Notes: generated by a model from the letters alone, not told the origin. Shown: positions 45,830 to 55,735, counted from the stretch's first letter. The stretch: DNA of 64,000 nucleotides from Polaromonas sp. 39-63-25 (GCF_002278925.1 NZ_NCJH01000001.1:62001-126000), one strand, 5' to 3'. A program made the numbers and translations.

Positions 45830-47542
45830 ATGAAACCATCCATCCGGCTTGCGCCTGCCAGGTCCCGCCTCAGCTCGCTGGCCCTCGTGCTGGGCCTCGC
45901 GGGCGCCGTCCTGCTGGCGGGTTGCGCGACGCCGGCCGATCCGCGCGACGATGCCAAATTCCAGTCCTATGCCAGCGCCACCAACCGGCCGGTGGTTCGG
46001 CCCGTGCGATCAGTCTCGAGTTTTTCCGATTCGCTGATGTGCATGGACTACCTGTTCCGTGAGGCGGAGATCTCCACCACGCTGATCACCAGCAAGCAGA
46101 TCCCCGATTTTTCGACCCGGGTTCCGGTTGCGACGAAAGACATGATCATCACGGCGCTCTCGCAGATGTCCCGGCTCAGCAATGCCTTCCGTTATGTCGA
46201 CTACGAAGTCGACATCGCGCGCCAGGACACGGTGCAGAACCTGACCACCATCCTGCTCAACAACAACCAGATCCAGCTGCAGCGCCCTGCCCTCTATTTC
46301 TCCGGCGCGATCGCGTTTGTCGACCAGAACGTCATCAACAACCGCTTCGAGGTGGGCACCGCTGCCTCGCGGCTGGACACCGGCTACAGCAAGAACCGCA
46401 ACGCCACCATCATCGGGCTGGAGTTGCACATCGGCGACTTCCGTTCGCGCACCTTGATCCCTGGACTCGACTCCGCCAATGAAGTCATCATCGCGTCCGG
46501 CGGGCAGGGCCTGGACCTGGCCGGCCGGATCGGCAGCTACGGCGTGCAGTTCAATGTCGGTCGCGACTATGCGCAGGGGGCCGGTGCCGCCATCCGTACG
46601 CTGGTGGAGCTCGCCACCATCGAACTGGTCGGCAAATGGGCGCGGGTGCCTTACTGGCAATGCCTGACCCTGGAACAGACCCATCCCGACTTCCAGCGGC
46701 AGTTGCGCGACTGGTACGACCAGGGCTCGCCGCTGCTGCACAACAAGCTGGTACAGCGCTCGCTCATCAGCCATGGCTATCTGGGGCCAAACGGCACGCA
46801 ACTCGATGAAAACAGCCCGGAGTTCCGGACAGCGCTGGGACGCTTCCAGGCCGATGCCGGCATGGTGGTGTCCGGCAGAGTGGATTTTCCGACCTACGAG
46901 CGTGCCCTGCGCCACTTCGTCTCGCTCGGCAAGGACGGCAAACTCGTGCAGATCGGCTGGTCCGCGACCAGCGACTCGCCGCAGGCCAACGCGGCTGACT
47001 ACCAGCGCCCGGGCGGCACGAACCCCTACGGCCCCTCGGCCTATGGCAGCGCAGCGCCGTCCAGAAAGATCAGCCTGCAGATCGAAAACGTGCTGGTGGG
47101 ACGCTCCGCTTTCGAGGTGGGCGAGCAGATCTTCCTGTCGGCGAGCCTGTCACGCGCGTCCTACCTGTACTGCTTCCTGCATGAAGCCGGCGGCAAGGTG
47201 ATGCGCCTGCTGCCCAATGCCACGAATCCGAATGCCTTGTTGAGCGCCAACCAGGCGATCCGCATTCCCGACTGGATGAGCCCCACGCCCGGCTTCATCA
47301 TGGATGCGACCAGCGCGGGCACCGAGCGCGCGGGCTGTTTTGCCACCGATGCCGACGTCGCCGGAAAACTGCCGCAGTTCCTGCAGGCCCCGGCACTGGT
47401 ACCGTTGCGGCAGGCCACCAGCCTCGAGGACATCAACAAGGCGTTCGCCAGCAGTCTGGGACCGGATGGCTACACCTTTGCGGGTGTGCAGTGGCAGGTC
47501 GGGCCCAGGCGCGCCGCCGCGCCACCTGCAGCCGCGCGTTAG
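45830..47542 (+). CDS. CsgG/HfaB-like lipoprotein with peptidoglycan-binding and DUF4384 domains
   Basis: 570 residues. Lipobox LLAGC (Cys32) anchors it to the outer membrane. Residues about 60-285 have the CsgG-like pattern of curli/holdfast secretion channels (SDSLMCMDYLF, NATIIGLELHIGDFRS, GAGAAIRTLVELATIELVGKW). Residues about 305-365 resemble a PG-binding domain (LISHGYLGPNG..., FRTALGRFQADAGMVVSG). Residues about 405-525 match DUF4384 (LYCFLHEAGGKVMRLLPN, NQAIRIPDW). It probably forms the export pore for the repeat protein upstream. The three-domain fusion is larger than CsgG itself. Confidence 0.8.
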   Translation: MKPSIRLAPARSRLSSLALVLGLAGAVLLAGCATPADPRDDAKFQSYASATNRPVVRPVRSVSSFSDSLMCMDYLFREAEISTTLITSKQIPDFSTRVPVATKDMIITALSQMSRLSNAFRYVDYEVDIARQDTVQNLTTILLNNNQIQLQRPALYFSGAIAFVDQNVINNRFEVGTAASRLDTGYSKNRNATIIGLELHIGDFRSRTLIPGLDSANEVIIASGGQGLDLAGRIGSYGVQFNVGRDYAQGAGAAIRTLVELATIELVGKWARVPYWQCLTLEQTHPDFQRQLRDWYDQGSPLLHNKLVQRSLISHGYLGPNGTQLDENSPEFRTALGRFQADAGMVVSGRVDFPTYERALRHFVSLGKDGKLVQIGWSATSDSPQANAADYQRPGGTNPYGPSAYGSAAPSRKISLQIENVLVGRSAFEVGEQIFLSASLSRASYLYCFLHEAGGKVMRLLPNATNPNALLSANQAIRIPDWMSPTPGFIMDATSAGTERAGCFATDADVAGKLPQFLQAPALVPLRQATSLEDINKAFASSLGPDGYTFAGVQWQVGPRRAAAPPAAAR

Positions 47543-47561
47543 TCCGCTGCAGAAGCCGGCC

Positions 47562-48680
47562 ATGTTGCGGTTCATCATCCGTGTCACCTGCTGCTGCCTG
47601 TGGCTGGGAGCGGTCCAAGCTGCCGGCAGCATCGCGCCGGAGCCGGCTTTCGACGGATCACCGCCGCCTGCGCCACCGCTGCGCGCGGCGGATCCGACGC
47701 CCGAAACGCTCAGCGCCACCGAATTGCCGCCGCCTGCGCTGCAGGCCGGGGAGCGACCCTCGGCGCTGGAGGCGGAAGTCGCGCGCCTGCGCTCACGGGC
47801 GCTGTCGGCGGAGCCGCAACCGGGCCGCGTTGCGCGGGAGCAGGCCCGCGCCTCCTGGCTGCTTGGCCTGCTGTATCTGCACGGCATCGGGGTGACAGCC
47901 AGTCCGGCGGAGGCCGCCGTGTGGTTTGAGCGCGCGCGTGCGCTGGGTGAGCCGCTGGCCGCCGCTGGCCTGGCCTGGTGCGAGATCGATGGCTGCCGCA
48001 CGGCGCCCAACCCTGCAGAGGCGCAGCGCTGGATCACGCTGCTGCGCCGGGTGGACCTGCCGCGTGCCCAGTACCTGCAGTGGCTGGTCGACGAGCGGCT
48101 GTCGCCACTGCACCTGGCAACCCCGGGCTTGCGCGGCGAACCCGCTTCCGCGCCCCCCGCGCCTGACCGGCAACTGCTGCTGAGCGCGGCGCGCGGTGGC
48201 AACGTGCATGCCCGGATAGAACTCGGCTTCGAAAGCATCACTGCCAACCGGCCCGCGGAAGCGCTGGAGCATTTTCGCGCGGTCGCGTCCAGGTCGCAGG
48301 CGGCTTCTGCCAATGCAACCTTGCTGTCGGAACGGCTGCGCATCACACCGCCCGCCCGCAGTCCGGCCTCGGCCGCCGACGCCTTTGCACGGGCGCAGCG
48401 CAACCACCGCGGCGAAGGCCAGCCGGCCAATTTCGTGGAGGCCATCCGCCTTTACCGCCTGGCGCAAAGCCAGGGCAGCGAGCCGGCCAGAAGGATGCTG
48501 GAGCTGATCTTTTCCCGGCCCGGCCCCGACGGGCAGGTCGATGTCGCCTGGATGCAGCAGCTGGCCTACCTGAACCTGGTCAGCGGCGTGCCTGCGCTGG
48601 ACAGCACCACGGTCCGCCGCGCGCTGCGCCGCGAGCCGACGCCGCTGTTTGACATGCTGCCCGCCTACCTTCGCAAGTAG
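47562..48680 (+). CDS. Exported Sel1/TPR-like repeat protein
   Basis: 372 residues from the ATG at 47562, 19 bases after the CsgG-like gene. A signal sequence (1 to about 21, ends VQAAG) and a Pro/Ala-rich linker precede Sel1-like helical repeats, e.g. ASWLLGLLYLHGIGVTASPAEAAVWFERARALG and, near the end, NFVEAIRLYRLAQSQGSEPARRML. Sel1 proteins scaffold protein complexes in the periplasm. It is likely an accessory factor of the export system. Confidence 0.75.
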   Translation: MLRFIIRVTCCCLWLGAVQAAGSIAPEPAFDGSPPPAPPLRAADPTPETLSATELPPPALQAGERPSALEAEVARLRSRALSAEPQPGRVAREQARASWLLGLLYLHGIGVTASPAEAAVWFERARALGEPLAAAGLAWCEIDGCRTAPNPAEAQRWITLLRRVDLPRAQYLQWLVDERLSPLHLATPGLRGEPASAPPAPDRQLLLSAARGGNVHARIELGFESITANRPAEALEHFRAVASRSQAASANATLLSERLRITPPARSPASAADAFARAQRNHRGEGQPANFVEAIRLYRLAQSQGSEPARRMLELIFSRPGPDGQVDVAWMQQLAYLNLVSGVPALDSTTVRRALRREPTPLFDMLPAYLRK

Positions 48681-48794
48681 CCAGGAAGGGAAAGCAAAGA
48701 GGCCCGCCGGCCCGATGGCGTGCAGGCCTTGTGCCGCCAAACTCCGCTACCATTTCGGGCATCAGCCCCGGCGGGGCGCGTCCACGGGAATGTG

Positions 48795-50666
48795 ATGGCA
48801 GTCGAACAAGGCAGTGAGCTGGTCAAGGTGGTGGTGTTGCTGGCTGCCGGCGTGCTGGCCGTGCCGCTGTTCAAACGGCTGGGTCTGGGTTCGGTGCTCG
48901 GTTATCTGGCGGCCGGGCTGGCCATCGGCCCCTTCGGCCTGGGTTTGTTCAGCGAAGCAGGCACGATTTTGCACCTGGCTGAACTCGGCGTCGTGATGTT
49001 CCTGTTTGTCATCGGGCTGGAGATGCAACCGACCCGGCTCTGGACGCTGCGGCGCCAGATCTTCGGCCTGGGCTTGGCGCAGGTGGTGGTTTGCGGCGCC
49101 CTGCTCACGGCGCTGGGCATGGGCGCCGGGTTGAAACCGGTGGTGGCGTTCATCGCGGCCATGGGTTTTGTGCTGTCGTCCACCGCCATCGTGATGCAGC
49201 TGCTCGAAGAACGCGGCGACACCTCCACCCCGCGCGGCCAGCGCATGGTGTCCATCCTGCTGCTGGAAGACCTCGCCATCGTGCCCTTGCTGGCGATCGT
49301 GGCTTTTCTGGCGCCGGCTGCGAACGACGGCGCGGGTGTGTCGCGCTGGGTCAGCATCGGCGTGGCGCTGGCGGCCATCATCGGCCTGGTGGCGGTCAGC
49401 CGCTGGCTGCTCAATCCACTGTTTCGCGTACTGGCGCGGGCCAAGGCACGAGAAGTCATGACGGCCGCAGCCCTGCTGGTGGTGCTGGGCGCGGCCCTGG
49501 CCATGCAGTGGGGTGGCCTGTCGATGGCGCTTGGCGCCTTTGCCGCCGGCGTGATGCTGTCCGAATCCACCTTCCGCCACCAGCTGGAAGCCGACATCGA
49601 GCCCTTTCGCGGCATTTTGCTGGGCCTGTTTTTCATGGGTGTGGGCATGTCGCTGGACCTCAAGCTGGTGCTGGCTGACTGGCCGCTGATTCTTGGCGGT
49701 GTGCTGGCCTACATGGCGTTCAAGGGCATGGGCATTTACGCCGTGGCCCGCGTCACCAAATCGAACCATGGCGACGCCCTGCAACGTACCGCCATGATGG
49801 CCCAGGGCGGCGAGTTTGCCTTTGTGTTGTATTCGGCGGCGGCTGCGGCAGGCATCGTGGAGGCCAGTGTCAACGCCGTGCTGACGGCCGCCATCATCAT
49901 CTCGATGGCGCTGACCCCGCTGGCGGTCATGTCGCTTCGCTGGCTCCTGCCCGCCAAGCCGGAGCAGGACATGGACGGTGTTGACGTTGCCCAGGACCTG
50001 CGGGGCAGCGTGCTCATCATCGGTTTCGGCCGTTTCGGGCAGATTGCCAGCCAGTCGCTGCTGGCGCGCGGCATCGACATTGCCATCATCGAAAACGACA
50101 CCGACATGATCCGCGCGGCGGCCCAGTTCGGCTTCAAGGTGTATTACGGCGACGGCACGCGGCTGGACGTGCTGCACGCCAGCGGCGCCGGTCATGCCCG
50201 TGCCATTCTGGTCTGTGTTGACAAGAAAGAGGCAACCAGCCTTATCGTGGAACTGGCCAAGCATGAGTTCCCCCTGACCCCGGTGCTGGCTCGCGCCTAC
50301 GACCGCCAGCACGCGATCGAATTGATCCGCCTGGGCGTGGACTACCAGCTGCGCGAAACCCTGGAGTCGGCCCTGACCTTCAGCAGTGCGGCGCTGCGCC
50401 AACTCGGTGTGCAGGAGGCCGAGGTTGCCGAGGTGGCCGAAGACATACGCCGCCGCGATGCCGAGCGCCTGCAGTTGCAGCTGTGCGGCGACATCAGCAG
50501 CGGCATCGACCTGATGCATGGCGGACGCTGGACACCGGCGCCGCTGACCAGGCCGAAGCAATCCGGCCAGGCACTCAACGAGCAAGCCGCCGAAGCGCTG
50601 GAGCCGGGCGGCTCACGCCCACCCGACCAGCCGGAGCCAGGCACCGACGCCACCAGGCCCGGCTGA
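48795..50666 (+). CDS. CPA2-family K+/H+ antiporter with TrkA-N domain (KefB/KefC-like)
   Basis: 623 residues from the ATG at 48795. About 12-13 membrane helices (residues about 8-385) with GSVLGYLAAGLAIGPFGLG, FVIGLEMQPTRLW and SSTAIVMQLLEERGD, then a RCK/TrkA-N Rossmann domain (GSVLIIGFGRFGQIASQSLL, about 400-520). The Gln/Pro-rich tail is poorly conserved. It would exchange monovalent cations for protons under NAD(H) or thiol control. Independent of the neighbouring surface locus as far as can be seen. Confidence 0.9.
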   Translation: MAVEQGSELVKVVVLLAAGVLAVPLFKRLGLGSVLGYLAAGLAIGPFGLGLFSEAGTILHLAELGVVMFLFVIGLEMQPTRLWTLRRQIFGLGLAQVVVCGALLTALGMGAGLKPVVAFIAAMGFVLSSTAIVMQLLEERGDTSTPRGQRMVSILLLEDLAIVPLLAIVAFLAPAANDGAGVSRWVSIGVALAAIIGLVAVSRWLLNPLFRVLARAKAREVMTAAALLVVLGAALAMQWGGLSMALGAFAAGVMLSESTFRHQLEADIEPFRGILLGLFFMGVGMSLDLKLVLADWPLILGGVLAYMAFKGMGIYAVARVTKSNHGDALQRTAMMAQGGEFAFVLYSAAAAAGIVEASVNAVLTAAIIISMALTPLAVMSLRWLLPAKPEQDMDGVDVAQDLRGSVLIIGFGRFGQIASQSLLARGIDIAIIENDTDMIRAAAQFGFKVYYGDGTRLDVLHASGAGHARAILVCVDKKEATSLIVELAKHEFPLTPVLARAYDRQHAIELIRLGVDYQLRETLESALTFSSAALRQLGVQEAEVAEVAEDIRRRDAERLQLQLCGDISSGIDLMHGGRWTPAPLTRPKQSGQALNEQAAEALEPGGSRPPDQPEPGTDATRPG

Positions 50667-50762
50667 TTGCGCTGTTCTCCGCGCGTGCGGACAGGCTTTT
50701 TTCCTACAGACAGGGCCGGGCGCGGCCAGCATGATGAGAACTTCAATTTCTGGAGCCCGACC

Positions 50763-51281
50763 ATGCGTATCCGAACCATTGTGTTAATCGTCGCCATTGT
50801 GCTGATGGCCGGTTTTGCCGCGCTCAACCTGGACGAGTTCAGCCGGCCCTCGATGCTGAGCCTGGGCTTCACCACCGTGCAGGTGCCGCTGGGCATGGTC
50901 ATGCTGGTGCTGCTGGCGGCGGTGCTGCTGGTGTTTCTGGCGACGACGCTGTACATCCAGAGCACCCACCTGCTGGAAATGCGCCAGTCCACCCGTGCGC
51001 TGACGGCCCAGCGCGAGCTGGCCGACAAGGCCGAAGCCTCGCGTTTCACGGAACTGCGACAGTACCTCGAAGCCCAGGCCGTAGTGGCCCAGCAGCGCGA
51101 GGCCGCCCACGGGACGGTGCTGGCAGAACGGCTGGCCCAGACCCAGCAGGTGCTGATCGGCAAGATCGAGCAGTCCGGCAACACCCTGGCCGCCTACATC
51201 GGCGAACTGGAAGACCGCCTGGAAACGCGTGATGGCGTGCGTACACGCGTCGTGCGTACGGACACGCCTCCCCTGCTCTGA
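50763..51281 (+). CDS. LapA-like small membrane protein
   Basis: 172 residues from the ATG at 50763. Two hydrophobic helices (about 5-20 and 42-66) separated by NLDEFSRPSMLSLGFTTVQVPLG, the usual pattern of lipopolysaccharide assembly protein A-domain (DUF1049) proteins, then a charged coiled-coil tail (about 75-155) rich in Glu, Gln and Arg. Probably anchors a soluble partner at the inner membrane. Confidence 0.65.
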   Translation: MRIRTIVLIVAIVLMAGFAALNLDEFSRPSMLSLGFTTVQVPLGMVMLVLLAAVLLVFLATTLYIQSTHLLEMRQSTRALTAQRELADKAEASRFTELRQYLEAQAVVAQQREAAHGTVLAERLAQTQQVLIGKIEQSGNTLAAYIGELEDRLETRDGVRTRVVRTDTPPLL

Positions 51282-51503
51282 TCTGCGACGGCATCGGGGA
51301 ATTCACAAAAGTAAATTCCATCGGGCTACTTTTTCTTCGACTCCCCGCCTGGCAAAGTCCCTGGACGATTTCAGCACTTTGCAGGAACTCTCGACAATTA
51401 GCGAAGTACGTCGAACACATCGACATCAAGCTTCTTTGTCGGAGCCAATCCACTGGCCGCATCTACTGCGCCAACGTTCACGGTGCCCTGAAATTCATAG
51501 CAC

Positions 51504-53675
51504 TCAACCAGGAATCGTATCGTCCCCGGAAAGCCCAACCGCATGGGCTGCCGCCGGCGCGGGGATCGTCACCTCTACCCGGGTTCCGTTTCCCCGCCCG
51601 CTGGTCACAACAAGCTTACCCTTCAGCAGGTGGACGCGTTCGCGCAACCCGGCGAGACCCAGGGACAGGGGCTTGCGCGGCCCGCCAGTGTCAAACCCGA
51701 CACCGTCATCGACGACCGCAAACCGGATTTCTGTTGCGTTGCGCTCGCCGCTGACCTCGACATGATGGGCGCGTGCATGCTTCGCCACGTTGACCAGCGC
51801 CTCCTGCAGGATGCGGAATACCCCGGTGGCGTAGGGCTCCGGCAAGTCCAGGTCCCCTTCAAGCTGGACGGTGCAGGCAACCCCTGTACGGCCGGTGAAT
51901 TCCTCGCCAAGCCACTCGATACTGGCGGCAAGGCCCAGGTCGTCCAGCAGCAGAGGCCGCAGGTCGGCCGCTATGCGGCGGGTGGCCGCCACGGTGGCGT
52001 CGACCTCGGCCACCATCCGCGCCACGTTTTGCGCCATGTCGGGGTTGCTGGTCCTTAGCGCACCACCCAGTTGCACAAGGTCCATCTTCAGAACGGCAAG
52101 TGACTGGGCCAGTTCGTCGTGCAGTTCCCGCGCGATCCGCGCCTTCTCCTGCTCGCGCACGTGGCTCGCTTGCGCGGCCATCTGCGTCAGGTCATCCCGC
52201 ACCCGCACGGCTTCGGTGACGTCCCGGATGATGACCGTGTAGAGCCGGTCCCCGCCCCTGTCCACATGTGAAATGGACGCTTCGATCGGGAAAACCGTCC
52301 CGTCCATGCGCAGTCCGCTCACGACCACGCCGCCGCTCCCGCCCATCCGCCGTGAAGTCTCGCCCGTACGTCCGAACCGCCGCACCTGTCCCTCGTGTGC
52401 GCCGCGGTGCTCGGACGGAATGAGCATTCCCAGAGGCTGGCCCACGGCTTCGTGAAAGCTCCAGCCGAAAATCCGCTCTGCCGCGGGGTTGTAGATGACG
52501 ATGCGCTGGGATTCGTCCACGGCCACAATGCCGTCCATGGCCGACGCGAGAACCGCGCTCCATCTGGCCTCGTTGCCGCGCAGTTCCGAGCTGGCGAGGG
52601 TCATGGCGGCCGCGAGTTGGTCAGCTTCCACAATGCCCAAGGGCGGCACGCTGACCGCTGCGCCTCCCCCAAGTTCGCGGGCAGCGTTGTTCAACATAGC
52701 CATGGCGCGGCCGATGCGCTGCGCGTACCACCACGCAGAAGCGGCGGCCAGACCCAGTACAAGCAGGACGGACACGGAGAACCAGAGCAGCGGCATGTAC
52801 AACTCGCGCGCCAGTTCGGCTTTCGGCACACCCACCACCACCGCCCAGCCGGCATCGCCCGTAGATGAATAAAGTGTGCGAACCGGAATGCCTTCGAGGG
52901 TAACGCCATCAAAAGCGCCTTCCCGGGCGATTGACAGCGCGTGGGCGATGGTGCGGGAGGCCGGCGTACCGACAAACTTGTCGGACTCTATGGTACGCGC
53001 CACCACCACGCGCGCGGAGTCGACGATGGCGCCAATCCAGGTTGGCGGCAGGGCCTGCTGGCGCAGGAGATCATCGAAATGGCGAAAGTCGAGGGTCGTC
53101 GACAGGGCGTACCGCACCTGACCGTTGATACGCACAGGAACACTCACGATAGCCAGCGGCTCGCCCGACGCTGGTGCTTTGATTACCCGGGCTATCGGCC
53201 TGCCCCCCAGGATGACTGGCATGGCTGGCGCTTGGGCGCCCAGCGCCGGCAATGGTGCGCCATAGGGGCGGGACGTGTTGACGAGCTGCTGGCCACGCTC
53301 ATCCAGCACGACGACGGTGCCCAGGCCCGTCGACACCTGGAACGACAGGGCCTGCTTATAGAACGTGGCGAGATCCTGGTTGCGCAGGGAGTCAGAAACA
53401 GACAGGGCGATCAGGCTGGCCTCGACCTCCCGAAGCCGGGAGTCGACCGCGACCGCAAGCGCGCGGGTCGTACGCAGCGCGCTGGCCTGCGCCTCTTCCT
53501 GTATGCGCATGGCCTGAAGGACGATGAACAGCAGGACGAGCAGCACCGCCGGACCCAAGGGCAGCGCGGCGAGCGTAAGCAGACGTGACCTCAGGGTCTG
53601 AGGTTTCCGCCATATCGTCTCTCCCTCCGGCACTTTGCGCATCATAGTCATGGGATTCTCATGCTGCCAACTCAA
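51504..53675 (-). CDS. Sensor histidine kinase with Cache-like periplasmic region and PAS domain
   Basis: Up to 723 residues; starts at 53675, 53651 or 53642 are all possible. TM1 about 33-55, a periplasmic region with double-Cache features (about 60-290), TM2 about 297-318, HAMP-like segment, PAS domain (ARWSAVLASAMDGIVAVDESQ, NPAAERIFGWSFHEAVGQP, about 370-490), HisKA_3 with the His in RIARELHDELAQSLAVLKMD and HATPase_c (DDGVGFDTGG, LGLAGLRERV, GNGTRVEVTIP). It has no adjacent response regulator. By its type it would phosphorylate a NarL/LuxR-class regulator elsewhere. Confidence 0.9.
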   Translation of the reverse strand: MSWQHENPMTMMRKVPEGETIWRKPQTLRSRLLTLAALPLGPAVLLVLLFIVLQAMRIQEEAQASALRTTRALAVAVDSRLREVEASLIALSVSDSLRNQDLATFYKQALSFQVSTGLGTVVVLDERGQQLVNTSRPYGAPLPALGAQAPAMPVILGGRPIARVIKAPASGEPLAIVSVPVRINGQVRYALSTTLDFRHFDDLLRQQALPPTWIGAIVDSARVVVARTIESDKFVGTPASRTIAHALSIAREGAFDGVTLEGIPVRTLYSSTGDAGWAVVVGVPKAELARELYMPLLWFSVSVLLVLGLAAASAWWYAQRIGRAMAMLNNAARELGGGAAVSVPPLGIVEADQLAAAMTLASSELRGNEARWSAVLASAMDGIVAVDESQRIVIYNPAAERIFGWSFHEAVGQPLGMLIPSEHRGAHEGQVRRFGRTGETSRRMGGSGGVVVSGLRMDGTVFPIEASISHVDRGGDRLYTVIIRDVTEAVRVRDDLTQMAAQASHVREQEKARIARELHDELAQSLAVLKMDLVQLGGALRTSNPDMAQNVARMVAEVDATVAATRRIAADLRPLLLDDLGLAASIEWLGEEFTGRTGVACTVQLEGDLDLPEPYATGVFRILQEALVNVAKHARAHHVEVSGERNATEIRFAVVDDGVGFDTGGPRKPLSLGLAGLRERVHLLKGKLVVTSGRGNGTRVEVTIPAPAAAHAVGLSGDDTIPG

Positions 53676-53909
53676 GAACGCATGGCATTGGTAGTAGTTA
53701 ATGCCATTGAAACTGGCCCTGGTAGACCAATAGTACCCATTTTGGCTGACCCACTTGAGGTGCCCTGCTGGTTTTGAAAGCCGGAGGAAAGAGCCCGTAA
53801 CCCATGGTCATCAGGGGACCGCGCCTTCGGTTGGTGTGAAAGCGGCGCTGTAAGAACAGCCATTTCCGCACGACAAACAGGGGTTACGACTCTTTAAAGG
53901 ACCCAGGTC

Positions 53910-54668
53910 ATGGCTGTTTCTGCTACAAAATTAATAGCTGCCTTCGCCCTTGCCGCATGGGCCAGCGCCACATCTGCCATGTCAAACCAGTGCGCAGCCA
54001 GCTCCGGCCCCCTGGTGACGCCGGTGCTGGAGCTCTATACCTCGGAAGGCTGCAGTTCCTGCCCGCCTGCTGACAAGTGGGCCTCGACCCTCAAGGGAAA
54101 AGACCTGGTGGTGCAGGCCTTTCATGTGGGTTACTGGGACTACATCGGATGGGTGGACCGGTTTGCGGCGCCTGCGCACACCACGCGCCAGCGGGAAGTT
54201 GCCAACAGGAACCGGCTGCGTAGCATCTATACGCCGCAGGTGGTTGTCAATGGCCGTGACTGGCCTCAGTGGCACGGGGCAGAGCAACGCATCAGCGGCC
54301 AGAAGGAAACCGCCCAGATTCGCATTGAGCTCAGGCAGCTTGCTGGCGATCAGTTCGAAGCCGTGGTCACGCCGGTCAACGCGGCGGCACCGGTGCCGGC
54401 GTGGGCGGCCTACTGGACAGTCACCGAGCACGGTCACAACTCGAAGGTAAAGGCTGGCGAAAACGCCGGTGAGTTTTTGAAGCATGATTTTGTGGTGCGG
54501 CAATACACCCAGGCCGGCGACTACCGAAGCGCCGATGCCGCCCCGAAAAAGCTGGCCTTTCGCAGCATTGCCGCCACGCCCGGCCATGATCGACAGGTCA
54601 ATCTGGTGGTGTTTGATCCGCAAGGCGGCAAGACCCTGCAGGCCCTGAGCCTGCAATGCCCGGCCTGA
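53910..54668 (+). CDS. DUF1223 secreted thioredoxin-fold protein
   Basis: 252 residues. Signal peptide (1 to about 23), then the family start VLELYTSEGCSSCPPADKW with a CxxC-like pair, FHVGYWDYIGWVDRFA and YTPQVVVNGRDW. DUF1223 proteins have a thioredoxin-like fold and are probably periplasmic redox or stress proteins. AAAGGA precedes the ATG. It stands alone. Confidence 0.88.
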   Translation: MAVSATKLIAAFALAAWASATSAMSNQCAASSGPLVTPVLELYTSEGCSSCPPADKWASTLKGKDLVVQAFHVGYWDYIGWVDRFAAPAHTTRQREVANRNRLRSIYTPQVVVNGRDWPQWHGAEQRISGQKETAQIRIELRQLAGDQFEAVVTPVNAAAPVPAWAAYWTVTEHGHNSKVKAGENAGEFLKHDFVVRQYTQAGDYRSADAAPKKLAFRSIAATPGHDRQVNLVVFDPQGGKTLQALSLQCPA

Positions 54669-54677
54669 CCGGCACCT

Positions 54678-55646
54678 TCAGGCGCAGACGATCTTCGCGG
54701 ATTCGGCCTCGGCTATCAGCCAGCGCACGAAATCCTGCGCATCGCTGTTGCCGGCTGAACGCGGCGCCATGTTCACAAAGTAGCCGAACCGCGACGCGGC
54801 CCCGCTGAATGGCGCCACCAGCCTGCCGTCGCGCAGCAGCTCCGCCAGCAGCGGCAGGCGGCCGATTGCCACGCCCTGCCCTGCGACCGCCGCCGCCACC
54901 ACATCGGAGTACTGCGAAAACCGGAGCGTATTCTTCATGCGCATGTCGGGCAGCCCCATGACCCGGAACCAGGGCTCCCAGTCCATGGTCAGTGGCTGGC
55001 CTTGAGGCATGTCGGTGGCCAGCAGGGTGTGGCCTGCCAGGTCCGCCGGTTCCGTCAAAGGCAGGGCGTGGTTCTTCAGCAGCAGCGGTGAACACACGGG
55101 CGTCACGGTTTCCTCGAACAGGGAACTGCCCTCGGCATTTTCTATGGTCCTGAGGCGGACCGAGACGTCGATGCCGCTTCGTTCCAGGTCCAGCACTTCC
55201 AGCGTGGCGGAAATGCGCACATCAACGCCCGGGTGTGTGGCGGTAAAACGTGCCAGACGCGGAATCAGCCACAGCGAGGCAAAGCCCGGCGTGGTGGTGA
55301 TGGCCACCTGCCGCGCGGTGGTGGTGGCACGTACGCTGGCGGTGGCATCGCGCAGGCGCTCCAGGCAATCGCTGACGGCACGCTGCATGAGCTTGCCGGC
55401 GTCGGTCAGCGCCAGCGCACGGTGGCGACGCTCGAACAGCGCGGTGCCCAGGTCGGCTTCGATCTGCTGGATCTGCCGGCTGACGGCCGATTGCGTGAGA
55501 AACAGCTCGGCGGCCGCCCGGGTGAAACTGAGCGTGCGTGCGGCGGCCTCGAAGCTGTGAAGGAGCTCCAGGCGCGGCAGTTCGCTGCGGCGAAAGCCTT
55601 GGGCAAGGACTGCCGGGGAAGCAGGTTTCACATTCTTTGGAGGCAT
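54678..55646 (-). CDS. LysR family transcriptional regulator (GcvA-like)
   Basis: 322 residues from the ATG at 55646; the frame extends to 55706. N-terminal HTH: LLHSFEAAARTLSFTRAAAELFLTQSAVSRQIQQIE, then FERRHRALALTDAG. The effector domain follows (VAITTTPGFASLWLIPRLARF, VDVRISATLEVLDLERSGIDVSVRL). It is divergent from the DUF2917 gene at 55736. A decayed second copy of this same divergent pair lies at 62068-62345, after the Fap-like operon. Confidence 0.9.
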   Translation of the reverse strand: MPPKNVKPASPAVLAQGFRRSELPRLELLHSFEAAARTLSFTRAAAELFLTQSAVSRQIQQIEADLGTALFERRHRALALTDAGKLMQRAVSDCLERLRDATASVRATTTARQVAITTTPGFASLWLIPRLARFTATHPGVDVRISATLEVLDLERSGIDVSVRLRTIENAEGSSLFEETVTPVCSPLLLKNHALPLTEPADLAGHTLLATDMPQGQPLTMDWEPWFRVMGLPDMRMKNTLRFSQYSDVVAAAVAGQGVAIGRLPLLAELLRDGRLVAPFSGAASRFGYFVNMAPRSAGNSDAQDFVRWLIAEAESAKIVCA

Positions 55647-55735
55647 GCCAAGGATTCCAAATGACCGTTTGAACGCTCTGGGGCCGGCCAGTATATTCAT
55701 TTCCACACCGAATGTGAAAGCTTAAAAGGAGTGCC

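Noticed and set aside
47150..48445. 431-codon open frame on the - strand
   Set aside because: Antisense to the CsgG-like and Sel1 genes; Ser/Arg/Ala-rich without any domain.
48762..50585. 607-codon open frame on the - strand
   Set aside because: It is antisense to the CPA2 antiporter, whose motifs are clear. Its His/Gln/Arg-rich composition is typical of a shadow frame in GC-rich DNA.
53672..53863. 63-codon ORF upstream of the large sensor kinase
   Set aside because: No similarity and no ribosome-binding site; the gap looks non-coding.
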